Shown: one piece after another, positions 1 through 6,425 of the stretch
Layout of the letters: each line of letters opens with the position of its first letter
Position numbering within the stretch: the stretch's first letter is position 1
Assembly: GCA_945631445.1 (NCBI GenBank)
Contig: CALZCR010000081.1
Span: 1 to 7,087, forward strand
DNA length: 7,087 nucleotides
From: an uncultured Corynebacterium sp.
Lineage (GTDB): Bacteria; Actinomycetota; Actinomycetes; Mycobacteriales; Mycobacteriaceae
Reading direction: 5' to 3'
Program-made: the position numbers and the translations under genes
The notes under the pieces: generated by a model
The model's input: the letters and a program-made list of their open reading frames with translations, nothing else
What the model was told of the DNA's origin: nothing
The model's database searches: none

Positions 1-140
1 GCGGTTCCGCGGCGGACGTGGCCCGCATCGCCGCCGGGGCGCTGGCGATCCCGAACGTGTCCCGCTCGGTGCTTTCAGCAGGCCCGGGGGTCGCTGAACT
101 CCGGGAGGCGGCGGTGCGGGTAGCATCCGGGTATCGGTGA
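1..140 (+). CDS. pyrF: Orotidine 5'-phosphate decarboxylase, C-terminal end (partial)
   Basis: An open frame enters at the left edge (first full codon at 3) and ends at TGA 138-140, giving 45 residues. They include IPNVSRSVLSAGP followed by an Ala/Glu/Arg-rich terminal helix (AELREAAVRVA). This resembles the C-terminus of the actinobacterial type of OMP decarboxylase, where a S/T-S-R-x-V-L-x-A-G-P segment precedes the last helix. PyrF converts orotidine monophosphate to UMP, the last step of UMP synthesis, in the cytoplasm. The catalytic Asp/Lys residues lie outside the window, so the call rests on this short tail plus its position: pyrF lies directly upstream of mihF-gmk in corynebacteria and mycobacteria. 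The fragment is short, hence the moderate confidence. Confidence 0.72.
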   Translation, partial: GSAADVARIAAGALAIPNVSRSVLSAGPGVAELREAAVRVASGYR

Positions 141-244
141 AAGCCGATTTAGCGTCGCAGGGCCGACCTGGTACTTTGTGAAAGGTATTTCCTGCAGATG
201 TGCTTCAAAGAAGCCGGTCAATAGGGAATTTACGCAGGTGGTGC

Positions 245-250
245 TAAACT
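245..250 (+). promoter_or_regulatory. Candidate -10 element (TAAACT) upstream of mihF
   Basis: TAAACT fits the actinobacterial sigma-A -10 pattern TAnnnT and is preceded by TGC (242-244). A start near 256-258 would give a leader of about 110 nt. No convincing -35 is visible: TAGGGA at 222-227 matches TTGACA at three of six positions, with 17-bp spacing. The 226-bp spacer 141-366 is the longest gene-free stretch here and must hold the mihF promoter. I saw no clear terminator for pyrF in it, only stems of about 4 bp. Confidence 0.35.
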
Positions 251-307
251 TGCCCGCAGTCAGTCGGTCGTCGCACAGTGGTGCGGCGGTCGCGCTGGAG
301 TCGGGCG

Positions 308-313
308 TAGTAT
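308..313 (+). promoter_or_regulatory. Candidate -10 element (TAGTAT) proximal to mihF
   Basis: TAGTAT matches TAnnnT and differs from TATAAT at two positions. Transcription would start near 319-321, leaving a leader of about 47 nt that contains the mihF ribosome binding site GGAGG at 356-360. No -35-like hexamer is found 16-18 bp upstream, where the sequence is G/C-rich, so this remains a candidate. It could act alone or with the element at 245-250. Confidence 0.35.
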
Positions 314-366
314 GGCCCGTACACATTTGAGAATCTTTTTAAGAACCAACGAATCGGAGGAACCCC

Positions 367-690
367 GTGGCACTTCCCCAGCTGACCGATGAGCAGCGTA
401 AGGCTGCCCTGGCAAAAGCCGCAGAAGCACGCAAGGTCCGTGCAGAGCTGAAGGCAGAACTCAAGCGCGGAGGCACCAACCTCAAGGAGGTGCTGGTGAA
501 GGCTGAAACGGACGAGATCATCGGCAAGACCAAGGTCTCCGCCCTGCTGGAAGCCCTCCCGAAGGTCGGCAAGGTCAAGGCCCGCGAGATCATGGAGGAG
601 CTCGAGATCGCTCAGACCCGTCGTCTGCGCGGCCTGGGTGACCGTCAGCGCCGTGCCCTGCTCGAGCGCTTCGGCTTCACCGAGGACTAA
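367..690 (+). CDS. mihF: Actinobacterial integration host factor, mIHF (nucleoid-associated protein)
   Basis: A 107-residue basic protein. Its length and sequence match the short form of mIHF (M. tuberculosis Rv1388, C. glutamicum cgIHF), which is unrelated to E. coli IHF/HU. Residues 1-45 are a charged Ala/Lys/Glu-rich helix. Residues about 56-80 (ALLEALPKVGKVKAREIMEE) form the helix-two-turn-helix DNA-binding fold. The Arg-rich stretch R85-R86-x-R88-GLG matches the DNA-contacting arginines described for the mycobacterial protein. The family binds DNA with little sequence specificity, bends or compacts the nucleoid, and was first found as a host factor for mycobacteriophage L5 integration. 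The GTG start is fixed by GGAGG (356-360), 6 nt upstream. gmk follows after 3 nt, so the two genes are cotranscribed and probably translationally coupled. Confidence is high. Confidence 0.96.
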   Translation: MALPQLTDEQRKAALAKAAEARKVRAELKAELKRGGTNLKEVLVKAETDEIIGKTKVSALLEALPKVGKVKAREIMEELEIAQTRRLRGLGDRQRRALLERFGFTED

Positions 691-693
691 TCG

Positions 694-1272
694 GTGACCG
701 GCGAGAACACCACTAATCGTCTCGTCGTGCTCGCCGGACCTTCCGCCGTCGGTAAATCGACGGTGGTGCACCGGCTCCGCAACCTGGTCGAGGACCTGTA
801 CTTCAGCGTCTCCATGACCACGCGCGAGCCTCGGCCCGGGGAAGTCGACGGAGTGGACTACTACTTCGTCTCTCCCGAGGTGTTCGAGCAGCGCATCGCT
901 GCCGGTGAGATGCTGGAATGGGCTGACATCCATGGAGGCTTGCAGCGCTCCGGGACCCCCGCGGGTCCCGTGCGCGACGCCCTGGCCGGTGGCCGGCCGG
1001 TGTTGGTCGAAGTCGACTTGGTGGGCGCACGTAACGTGAAAGCGCTCATGCCTGAAGCCGTGACGGTGTTCCTGTCACCCCCTTCGTGGGAGGTGCTGGT
1101 CGACCGGTTGACTGGACGAGGCACCGAGCCGCAGGACGTCATTGACCGCCGCCTGGCGACCGCCCGGGAAGAACTCAGCCATCAAGAAGAGTTCGATCAC
1201 GTCGTGATCAACAAAGACCTTGATTCGGCAGTGTCCGAAATCAGTGCTATCCTGCGTGGATTGACGCCCTAA
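694..1272 (+). CDS. gmk: Guanylate kinase
   Basis: A 192-residue P-loop enzyme that phosphorylates GMP (and dGMP) to GDP with ATP, feeding GTP synthesis in the cytoplasm. The Walker A motif is GPSAVGKS (residues 15-22). The GMP-binding segment [11 protein letters not shown] spans 40-50, followed by VDYYF (54-58) and GEMLEWA (71-77). [11 protein letters not shown] (105-115) corresponds to the Walker B region. The lid begins at RGTE (142-145), and the C-terminal [11 protein letters not shown] (169-179) is conserved. Where many homologues have a Tyr-containing YYGT motif, this protein has HGGLQRSGT (80-88), as in the M. tuberculosis enzyme. The GTG start has the site GAGGA (682-686) inside the mihF end, 7 nt upstream. 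It is the second gene of mihF-gmk-rpoZ. Confidence 0.97.
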   Translation: MTGENTTNRLVVLAGPSAVGKSTVVHRLRNLVEDLYFSVSMTTREPRPGEVDGVDYYFVSPEVFEQRIAAGEMLEWADIHGGLQRSGTPAGPVRDALAGGRPVLVEVDLVGARNVKALMPEAVTVFLSPPSWEVLVDRLTGRGTEPQDVIDRRLATAREELSHQEEFDHVVINKDLDSAVSEISAILRGLTP

Positions 1273-1301
1273 CCCCCAAATCTCTGCATGAAAAGGTGCA
1301 A

Positions 1302-1592
1302 GTGAGCAACGTGACGAACGAGAACACTCAAAACGAGGCAGTGTACGACGAGCCGCAGGGCATCACCGCCCCGCCGATCGACACGCTGCTGGAGAAGGTG
1401 TCCTCGAAGTATGCTCTGGCGATCTTCGCCGCCAAGCGGGCGCGCCAGATCAACAGCTACTACCAGCAGCACGACGAAGGCGTCTTCGAATTCGTCGGAC
1501 CGTTGGTCACCCCGATGCCGGGGGAGAAGCCGCTGTCCATCGCCCTGCGCGAAATTGACGCCGGCCTGCTCGAGCACGAGGAAGGCCAGTAA
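1302..1592 (+). CDS. rpoZ: DNA-directed RNA polymerase omega subunit
   Basis: A 96-residue small subunit of RNA polymerase, which wraps the C-terminal part of beta' and helps core assembly. The conserved core is [22 protein letters not shown] followed by AAKRARQIN (about residues 21-51), then GPLVTP and [10 protein letters not shown] (about 76-85). The E. coli N-terminal MAR motif, part of ppGpp site 1, is absent. Three in-frame GTG codons compete: 1296, 1302 and 1311. I chose 1302 because AAAAGG (1291-1296) lies 5 nt upstream. GTG 1296 has no such site, and 1311 would leave 14 nt. The choice changes only a few residues of a variable N-terminus. gmk ends 29 nt upstream and a strong hairpin follows, so rpoZ closes the operon. 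Identity is secure; the exact start is not. Confidence 0.93.
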   Translation: MSNVTNENTQNEAVYDEPQGITAPPIDTLLEKVSSKYALAIFAAKRARQINSYYQQHDEGVFEFVGPLVTPMPGEKPLSIALREIDAGLLEHEEGQ

Positions 1593-1617
1593 CGGCCACA
1601 CCGTCGCAATTGACGCC

Positions 1618-1650
1618 ACCCCAGGTTCCCTGATTCAGGGAACCTGGGGT
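1618..1650 (+). terminator. Perfect hairpin terminator after rpoZ
   Basis: The arms ACCCCAGGTTCCCTG (1618-1632) and CAGGGAACCTGGGGT (1636-1650) pair perfectly over 15 bp around a 3-nt loop (ATT). It starts 25 nt after the rpoZ stop and before the coaBC promoter region, which is where the operon should end. The downstream sequence (TTCGTCGTCTC) is only moderately T-rich, so this is an imperfect intrinsic terminator of the kind common in actinobacteria. Confidence 0.85.
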
Positions 1651-1670
1651 TCGTCGTCTCCGGCCCCGCA

Positions 1671-1698
1671 TTCTTCCCGCCCCGCCCGTCGCTAGACT
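1671..1698 (+). promoter_or_regulatory. Probable coaBC promoter
   Basis: TAGACT at 1693-1698 fits the TAnnnT -10 pattern. TTCTTC at 1671-1676 is a weak -35 with 16-bp spacing. It lies between the rpoZ terminator and coaBC, so some promoter is expected here. The predicted start near 1705 leaves a leader of about 36 nt carrying AAAGG (1726-1730). The -10 is reasonable; the -35 is poor. Confidence 0.5.
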
Positions 1699-1740
1699 CG
1701 GAGCCTGTCCCCGTCTCCTCGATGTAAAGGTTGCCCCGCC

Positions 1741-3042
1741 ATGGCCGTCGCCGATCTCCCGGAAGAGTCGCTCCGCACCGATTCCACGCCCGCCCCCCAC
1801 GACGCCGGAGCGCGCACCAGGCGCATCGTGGTGGGCGTCGGCGGCGGCATCGCCGCCTACAAAACCTGTCATGTGGTGCGCAACCTCAAAGAACGCGGCG
1901 ACGACGTGCGCGTGGTCCCGACGGAAGGCGCGCTGAATTTCGTGGGCGCGGCCACCTGGGAGGCGTTGTCGGGCCATCCGGTCTCGACGACGGTCTTCGA
2001 CGCGGTGGACGAAGTCCAGCACGTGCGGGTGGGCCAAGAGGCGGACCTGATCGTCATCGCCCCGGCGACCGCGGACCTCATGGCCCGGTTGGCGGCCGGC
2101 CGGGGAGACGACCTGCTCACCGCCACCGTGCTGGTGGCGACCTGCCCGGTGCTCATCGTGCCGGCGATGCACACCGAAATGTGGCAGAACCCGGCGACCC
2201 GCCGCAACGTCGAGATTTTACGCAGTTACGGCTACACGGTCATGGAACCGGCGCACGGCCGGTTGACGGGCAAGGACACCGGCGCCGGCCGTCTGCCGGA
2301 GCCGGAGCAGATCGCGGAGTTGGCCCGCACGGTGGCCAACGGACACCGCCTCGAGCGGGATTGGGAGGGAAGGTCGGTCTTGATCACCGCCGGCGGCACC
2401 CAGGAGGACCTGGACCCGGTGCGCTACATCGGCAACCGCTCCTCCGGACGGCAGGGGTACGCGCTGGCCGAGGCCGCGGTGCAGCGGGGCGCGAAGGTGA
2501 AGATCGTGGCGGGCGAGACCGCCGACTTGCCCACGCCGCCGGGGGCGACCGTCATCAAAGTCTCCTCGACGCAACAGATGTACGACGCCGTGCGCCTGCA
2601 CGCGAAAGAGTCGGACGTGATCATCATGGCGGCGGCCGTCGCGGATTTCCGCCCGGCGGCGAGCGCGGAGACGAAGATGAAAAAGGGCGGCGACTCGGAG
2701 GCCGGCCTGCAGCGCATCGAGATGGTGGAGAACCCGGACATTTTGGCGACGGTGGTCGCCCGCCGCGCGGAAGGGGTGGTGCCGGCGGAGACCCTGATCG
2801 TCGGATTCGCCGCGGAGACCGGTGACGAGCAGACCTCCGCGCTGGAATATGCGCAGGCGAAGTTGAAGCGCAAAGGATGCGACCTGCTCATGTGCAACGA
2901 CGTCTCCGGCGGGGGAGTTTTCGGCCAGCCGAACAACCAGGGGTGGTTGCTGGGAAAGGACGGCTCGGTCCACGAGATCGCGGACGGGTCGAAGCTGGAC
3001 GTGGCGGTGCAGATCCTCCACGGTGTGGATACCCTGAACTAA
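1741..3042 (+). CDS. coaBC: Bifunctional phosphopantothenoylcysteine decarboxylase / phosphopantothenate-cysteine ligase
   Basis: A 433-residue fusion enzyme of coenzyme A synthesis. CoaB joins 4'-phosphopantothenate and cysteine using CTP; CoaC decarboxylates the product to 4'-phosphopantetheine using FMN. The CoaC half spans about 28-195: GGGIAAYK (34-41), the likely catalytic His94 in VQHVRVG, APATADLMA (107-115), PAMHTEMW (141-148) and the clamp-like segment GRLTGKDTGAGR (173-184). The CoaB half spans about 211-430: ITAGGT (215-220), GNRSSGRQGY (231-240), AAAVADFRP (297-305), KMKK (312-315), GFAAETG (355-361) and KGCDLL (378-383). In CoaC the usual PxMNxxMW Asn is His and the clamp Cys is missing; M. 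tuberculosis CoaBC shares both changes. The ATG has AAAGG 10 nt upstream. Residues 1-24 are a Pro/Asp-rich extension of unknown role. Confidence 0.97.
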   Translation: MAVADLPEESLRTDSTPAPHDAGARTRRIVVGVGGGIAAYKTCHVVRNLKERGDDVRVVPTEGALNFVGAATWEALSGHPVSTTVFDAVDEVQHVRVGQEADLIVIAPATADLMARLAAGRGDDLLTATVLVATCPVLIVPAMHTEMWQNPATRRNVEILRSYGYTVMEPAHGRLTGKDTGAGRLPEPEQIAELARTVANGHRLERDWEGRSVLITAGGTQEDLDPVRYIGNRSSGRQGYALAEAAVQRGAKVKIVAGETADLPTPPGATVIKVSSTQQMYDAVRLHAKESDVIIMAAAVADFRPAASAETKMKKGGDSEAGLQRIEMVENPDILATVVARRAEGVVPAETLIVGFAAETGDEQTSALEYAQAKLKRKGCDLLMCNDVSGGGVFGQPNNQGWLLGKDGSVHEIADGSKLDVAVQILHGVDTLN

Positions 3043-3050
3043 GTCGCTCG

Positions 3051-3079
3051 TTGCCAGTTTAGACAGCTTGGTCTATATT
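3051..3079 (+). promoter_or_regulatory. metK promoter (TTGCCA, 17-bp spacer, TATATT)
   Basis: TTGCCA (3051-3056) matches the -35 consensus TTGACA at 5 of 6 positions. TATATT (3074-3079) matches TATAAT at 5 of 6, and the spacer is exactly 17 bp. This is the best promoter in the window. Transcription should start near 3085-3086, giving a leader of about 44 nt that carries AGGGAG (3116-3121), 8 nt before the metK GTG. The leader is too short for an SAM riboswitch. Confidence 0.78.
3060..3075 (+). promoter_or_regulatory. McbR operator (TAGAC-N6-GTCTA)
   Basis: TAGAC (3060-3064), AGCTTG, GTCTA (3071-3075) is an exact match to the known binding motif of McbR, the TetR-family repressor of methionine and cysteine genes in C. 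glutamicum. It fills most of the spacer between -35 and -10 and overlaps the first two bases of the -10, so a bound protein should block RNA polymerase. S-adenosylhomocysteine is the established effector that releases McbR. metK is a reported McbR target in C. glutamicum. The mcbR gene itself is not in the window. Confidence 0.82.
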
Positions 3080-3102
3080 GGGTCGAGCACGACGTTGACT
3101 AT

Positions 3103-3110
3103 TGTCTAAA
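3103..3110 (+). repeat. Inverted copy of the McbR half-site region in the metK leader
   Basis: TGTCTAAA (3103-3110) is the exact reverse complement of TTTAGACA (3058-3065), the left arm of the operator, 37 bp away. It contains the GTCTA half-site, but no TAGAC lies at the matching distance (3093-3097 is CGTTG). It falls in the predicted metK 5' leader, just upstream of the ribosome binding site. It may be a weak auxiliary repressor contact, a stem in read-through RNA, or chance. Confidence 0.35.
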
Positions 3111-3129
3111 AAATTAGGGAGTTCACCCC

Positions 3130-4365
3130 GTGACTGAATCCGCCCCCGCATCCGCGCCTTCCGCCGTCCGCCTGTTCACCAGTGAATCGGTCACAGAAGG
3201 ACACCCGGACAAGATCTGCGACGCCATCTCCGACACCATCCTCGACGCCCTGCTCGAGGTCGACCCAGCCTCCCGCGTCGCCGTGGAAACCCTGGTGACC
3301 ACCGGCCAGGTCCACGTGGTCGGGGAAGTGCGCACCAACTCCTACGTCGAGATCCCCAACCTGGTGCGCGACAAGCTCGTCGAAATCGGCTTCACCTCCT
3401 CCGACGTCGGATTCGACGGACACACCTGCGGCGTCAACATCGCCATCGGCGAGCAGTCCGCCGAGATCGGCAGTGGCGTCGACACCGCGCTCGAAGCCCG
3501 CCACGGCGAAGAATTCGAAGAAGAAGACAAAGCCGGCGCCGGCGACCAGGGCCTGATGTTCGGCTACGCCACCAACGAAACCCCGGAATTCATGCCGCTG
3601 CCGATCGCCACGGCCCACCGGCTGGCACGCCGCCTGACCCAGGTGCGCAAAGAGGACATCGTCGACCACCTGCGCCCGGACGGAAAAACCCAGGTCACCT
3701 TCGCCTACCGCGGCGACGAGCCGGCTTACCTGGACACCGTGGTCATCTCCACGCAGCACGGACCCGACATCACCCAGGACTGGCTCGCCGAACAGCTGCG
3801 CGAACACGTCATCGACTGGGTCATCCAGGACGCGGACCTGGCCAAATACGTCACCGACGAGCTGACCGTCCTGATCAACCCCTCCGGCTCCTTCATCGTG
3901 GGCGGGCCCATGGGCGACGCGGGACTGACCGGCCGCAAGATCATCGTCGACACCTACGGCGGCATGGCCCGCCACGGCGGCGGCGCCTTCTCCGGCAAAG
4001 ACCCCTCCAAGGTCGACCGCTCCGCGGCCTACGCCATGCGCTGGGTGGCCAAGACCATCGTGGCCGCAGGCCTGGCGGACCGCGCGGAAGTGCAGGTGGC
4101 CTACGCCATCGGCCGCGCCAAGCCCGTCGGCCTCTACGTCGAGACCTTCGGCACCGCCGCCGAAGGACTGACCGACGAAACGATCCAGGCCGCCGTGGAA
4201 GAGGTCTTCGACCTGCGCCCGGCCGCGATCATCCGCGACCTGGACCTGCTGCGCCCGATGTACGCGCAGACCGCTGCTTACGGGCACTTCGGCCGCACCG
4301 ACATCGACCTGCCGTGGGAGGCCACGGACCGGGCGGAAGCGCTCCGCGCGGCGGCCGGCCTGTAG
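3130..4365 (+). CDS. metK: S-adenosylmethionine synthetase (methionine adenosyltransferase)
   Basis: A 411-residue cytoplasmic enzyme that makes S-adenosylmethionine from methionine and ATP, releasing phosphate and diphosphate. The length is normal for the family. Visible motifs are [13 protein letters not shown] (16-28, with His25 and Asp27 at the ATP/Mg site), GEVRTN (65-70), the signature [12 protein letters not shown] (136-147), INPSGSF (249-255), [16 protein letters not shown] (263-278), the P-loop-like [19 protein letters not shown] (283-301) and AYAIGRAKP (324-332). The start is GTG, with AGGGAG 8 nt upstream. It has its own promoter with an McbR operator, and priA begins 11 nt after its stop. 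Codons end mostly in C and I saw no TTG leucine codon, unlike coaBC before it, which may reflect high expression. Confidence 0.98.
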   Translation: MTESAPASAPSAVRLFTSESVTEGHPDKICDAISDTILDALLEVDPASRVAVETLVTTGQVHVVGEVRTNSYVEIPNLVRDKLVEIGFTSSDVGFDGHTCGVNIAIGEQSAEIGSGVDTALEARHGEEFEEEDKAGAGDQGLMFGYATNETPEFMPLPIATAHRLARRLTQVRKEDIVDHLRPDGKTQVTFAYRGDEPAYLDTVVISTQHGPDITQDWLAEQLREHVIDWVIQDADLAKYVTDELTVLINPSGSFIVGGPMGDAGLTGRKIIVDTYGGMARHGGGAFSGKDPSKVDRSAAYAMRWVAKTIVAAGLADRAEVQVAYAIGRAKPVGLYVETFGTAAEGLTDETIQAAVEEVFDLRPAAIIRDLDLLRPMYAQTAAYGHFGRTDIDLPWEATDRAEALRAAAGL

Positions 4366-4368
4366 AAT
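4363..4368 (+). promoter_or_regulatory. Probable -10 of a leaderless priA promoter
   Basis: TAGAAT matches TATAAT at five of six positions and is preceded by TG (4361-4362). It overlaps the metK stop codon (TAG 4363-4365) and ends 8 bp before the A of the priA ATG at 4377. That distance puts the transcription start at the start codon itself. No ribosome binding site precedes the ATG (the upstream bases are ATCCGGCCGT), which fits leaderless translation, common in corynebacteria and mycobacteria. No -35 is evident. Confidence 0.55.
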
Positions 4369-4376
4369 CCGGCCGT

Positions 4377-6407
4377 ATGGCCACCACCGACGGCACCCGC
4401 ACCACCGCAGACTCTTCTCCGGTGGTGCGGGTGTTGCCGCTTCTGGGGCTGCCGCACCTGGACCGCCCCTTCGATTATCTGATCACACCCGAGGACGCCG
4501 ACGCGGCCCAACCCGGCGTCAAAGTCAGGGTCCGCTTCGGCGGCCGACTCGTCGACGCCATCGTCCTGTCCCGCCACACCAGCAGCGAGCACGGCGGAAG
4601 ACTACGACACATCGACCGGGTCATCTCTCCCGACGTCGTGTACCCGCCCCGCATCGCCGACCTCATCGACCAACTCGCCGACCGCTACGCCGCCACCCGC
4701 TCCGACCTGATCCGCACGGCGATCCCGCCCCGCCACGCCGGAGCCGAAGCCGCGGACCACGCCACCGCCTGGGAGGACCTGGGCACGCCCACGGAACCCG
4801 ACCTGTCCGCCTGGTCGGCCTACGGGTTCGGAGAAAGCTTCGTCGACGCGGTCTTAGCGGGCGCCACCGCCCGGGCAGTCTGGCAGATCGCCCCGGGAGA
4901 AGACTGGGCCGAAGCCCTCATCGCGCTCGCCGTCAAAGTCGTCCTCGACGGGGGCGGCGCACTGCTCGTCGCCCCCGACCAACGCGCCGTCGACGCCCTG
5001 GAAGCCGCGGCCCGCAAAATCGTGGGCCCCCGCCAGATCACCACCCTGACCGCCGGCCTCGGACCACAGGCACGCTACCGCCGTTACCTGTCGATCCTCA
5101 ACGGACAAGGCAGATTGGTCATCGGCACGCGCTCAGCGGCCTTCGCCCCCGTCGACAAGCTCACCCTCGCCGTGATCCTGCACGACGGCGACGACAACCT
5201 GGTCGACCCCCGGGCCCCCTACCACCACGCCCGCGAAGTGCTGACCACCCGCTCCGCCATCGAGGGCTGCTCACTGATCGTCGCAGGCCACGCCCGCACC
5301 GCAGAAGCACAACTGCTCGTGGAATCCGGCTGGGCCCACGACCTGGTCGCCCCACGCGACACGCTGCGCACCCGCTCGCCACACATCCGGGCGGCCGCCG
5401 ACTCCGAATTCGAACTCACCCGCGACCCCCGGGCCGGGTCGGCGCGCCTGCCGGCCGCCGCCTTCGACGCCGCGCGCCGGGCGCTGGCCCGGGAAGAACC
5501 GGTGCTCGTGCAGGTGCCGCGCAAGGGCTACGTCCCCACGCTGGCGTGCCGGATCTGCCGTTCCCCCGCCAGGTGCCGCGCCTGCAACGGACCGCTCGGC
5601 CTTCCCGAGGGCGGGGAAGCCAGCGTGCCCACCTGCCGGTGGTGCGGGCGCCCGGACGCCCGGTTCCGGTGCGGGGAATGCGGTTCGCAGAAACTGCGGG
5701 CGACGGTGCTCGGCGCCCAGCGCACGGCGGAAGAACTCGGACGGGCCTTCGCCAAGACCCGGGTCGTGGCTTCCGGCGGCAACCGGATAGTCGAAGAAAT
5801 CCCGCCCGGCGCGGCGGTGGTCGTGTCCACGCCCGGCGCTGAACCGGCGATCGCGGGCGGGGGCAGATACGGCGCGGCGTTGTTGTTGGACACGTGGGCG
5901 TTGCTCGGGCGGCAGGACTTGCGCGCGATGGAGGACACGTTGGCGAAGTGGGCGGCCGTGGCCACCCGAGTGGTCTCAGCGAAGGACGGCGGGGAGGTCG
6001 TCGTGATGGCGGATCCGAGCTTGCCGGTGGTGCAGCACTTCATCCGGTGGGACATGGCCGGGGCGGCGGCCCGGGAGCTCGCGCAGCGCGCGGAGGTCCG
6101 GTTTCCGCCGACGGTGCATATGGCGGCGGTGGATGGGGCGCAGGCGAGCCTGGACACTTTCTTGGAGCTGGTGGAGTTGCCGGCGCAGGCGGAGGTGCTC
6201 GGGCCGGTGGATTTGCCGGCCAGCGAGAAGCTGCCGGGGGAATACGACGAACGGGTCTACGGCCCGCCGCAGCGACTGTTGATCCGCACTCCGTTGGGTC
6301 CGCGCTCGGAACTGGGGATGGCGTTGCGCCGGGGCGCGGTCCAACGGGCGACGAGGAAGGATGATCTGCCGTTGCGGATCCAGGTTGACCCGGTGCACGT
6401 CGGCTAG
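4377..6407 (+). CDS. priA: Primosomal protein N' (PriA), actinobacterial form without helicase motifs
   Basis: A 676-residue PriA homologue, a family that reloads the replicative helicase at stalled forks. The N-terminal DNA-binding domain covers about 17-115 (VLPLLGLPHLDRPFDYLI, then GVKVRVRFGGR). The helicase region is degenerate. Where Walker A (GxTGSGKT) belongs there is IAPGEDWAE (171-179), and where DEEH belongs there is HDGDD (269-273). The QxxGRAGR motif is missing; only GTRSA (250-254) survives. The zinc region is intact, with eight cysteines at 391, 394, 400, 403, 420, 423, 432 and 435. The protein is therefore probably a structural loader without ATP-driven unwinding, as annotated for mycobacterial PriA. 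An in-frame GTG at 4314 would add 21 residues inside metK; I prefer ATG 4377 because of the -10 at 4363. Composition changes midway through the gene. Confidence 0.93.
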   Translation: MATTDGTRTTADSSPVVRVLPLLGLPHLDRPFDYLITPEDADAAQPGVKVRVRFGGRLVDAIVLSRHTSSEHGGRLRHIDRVISPDVVYPPRIADLIDQLADRYAATRSDLIRTAIPPRHAGAEAADHATAWEDLGTPTEPDLSAWSAYGFGESFVDAVLAGATARAVWQIAPGEDWAEALIALAVKVVLDGGGALLVAPDQRAVDALEAAARKIVGPRQITTLTAGLGPQARYRRYLSILNGQGRLVIGTRSAAFAPVDKLTLAVILHDGDDNLVDPRAPYHHAREVLTTRSAIEGCSLIVAGHARTAEAQLLVESGWAHDLVAPRDTLRTRSPHIRAAADSEFELTRDPRAGSARLPAAAFDAARRALAREEPVLVQVPRKGYVPTLACRICRSPARCRACNGPLGLPEGGEASVPTCRWCGRPDARFRCGECGSQKLRATVLGAQRTAEELGRAFAKTRVVASGGNRIVEEIPPGAAVVVSTPGAEPAIAGGGRYGAALLLDTWALLGRQDLRAMEDTLAKWAAVATRVVSAKDGGEVVVMADPSLPVVQHFIRWDMAGAAARELAQRAEVRFPPTVHMAAVDGAQASLDTFLELVELPAQAEVLGPVDLPASEKLPGEYDERVYGPPQRLLIRTPLGPRSELGMALRRGAVQRATRKDDLPLRIQVDPVHVG

Positions 6408-6425
6408 GGCCCGGGTCGGGGGGCG

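Noticed and set aside
137..196. Short direct repeat TGAAAG-N4-ATTT in the pyrF-mihF spacer
   Set aside because: Only about ten matched bases with diverged flanks; expected by chance and not tied to any element.
1731..2825. A 364-residue + strand frame overlapping coaBC
   Set aside because: It is an Arg/Gly-rich out-of-frame shadow; coaBC in the other frame carries all the expected motifs.
3082..3093. GTCG-AGCA-CGAC stem as a coaBC terminator
   Set aside because: A 4-bp stem with no U-tract is too weak; it also lies past the metK transcription start.
3078..3105. A second metK promoter, TTGGGT with TATTGT
   Set aside because: The -35 matches at three of six positions only, and the promoter at 3051-3079 is much stronger with an operator placed on it.
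3106..4287. A 393-residue open frame on the minus strand opposite metK
   Set aside because: It mirrors metK codon structure, as GC-rich genes commonly leave open antisense frames. It is Gly/Val/Asp-rich with no recognisable domain, and the + strand metK is unambiguous.
4314..4376. Upstream GTG start for priA adding 21 residues
   Set aside because: The extra residues would overlap metK by 52 bases and are low-complexity Gly/Arg/Pro. The TAGAAT element and ATG at 4377 give a better start.
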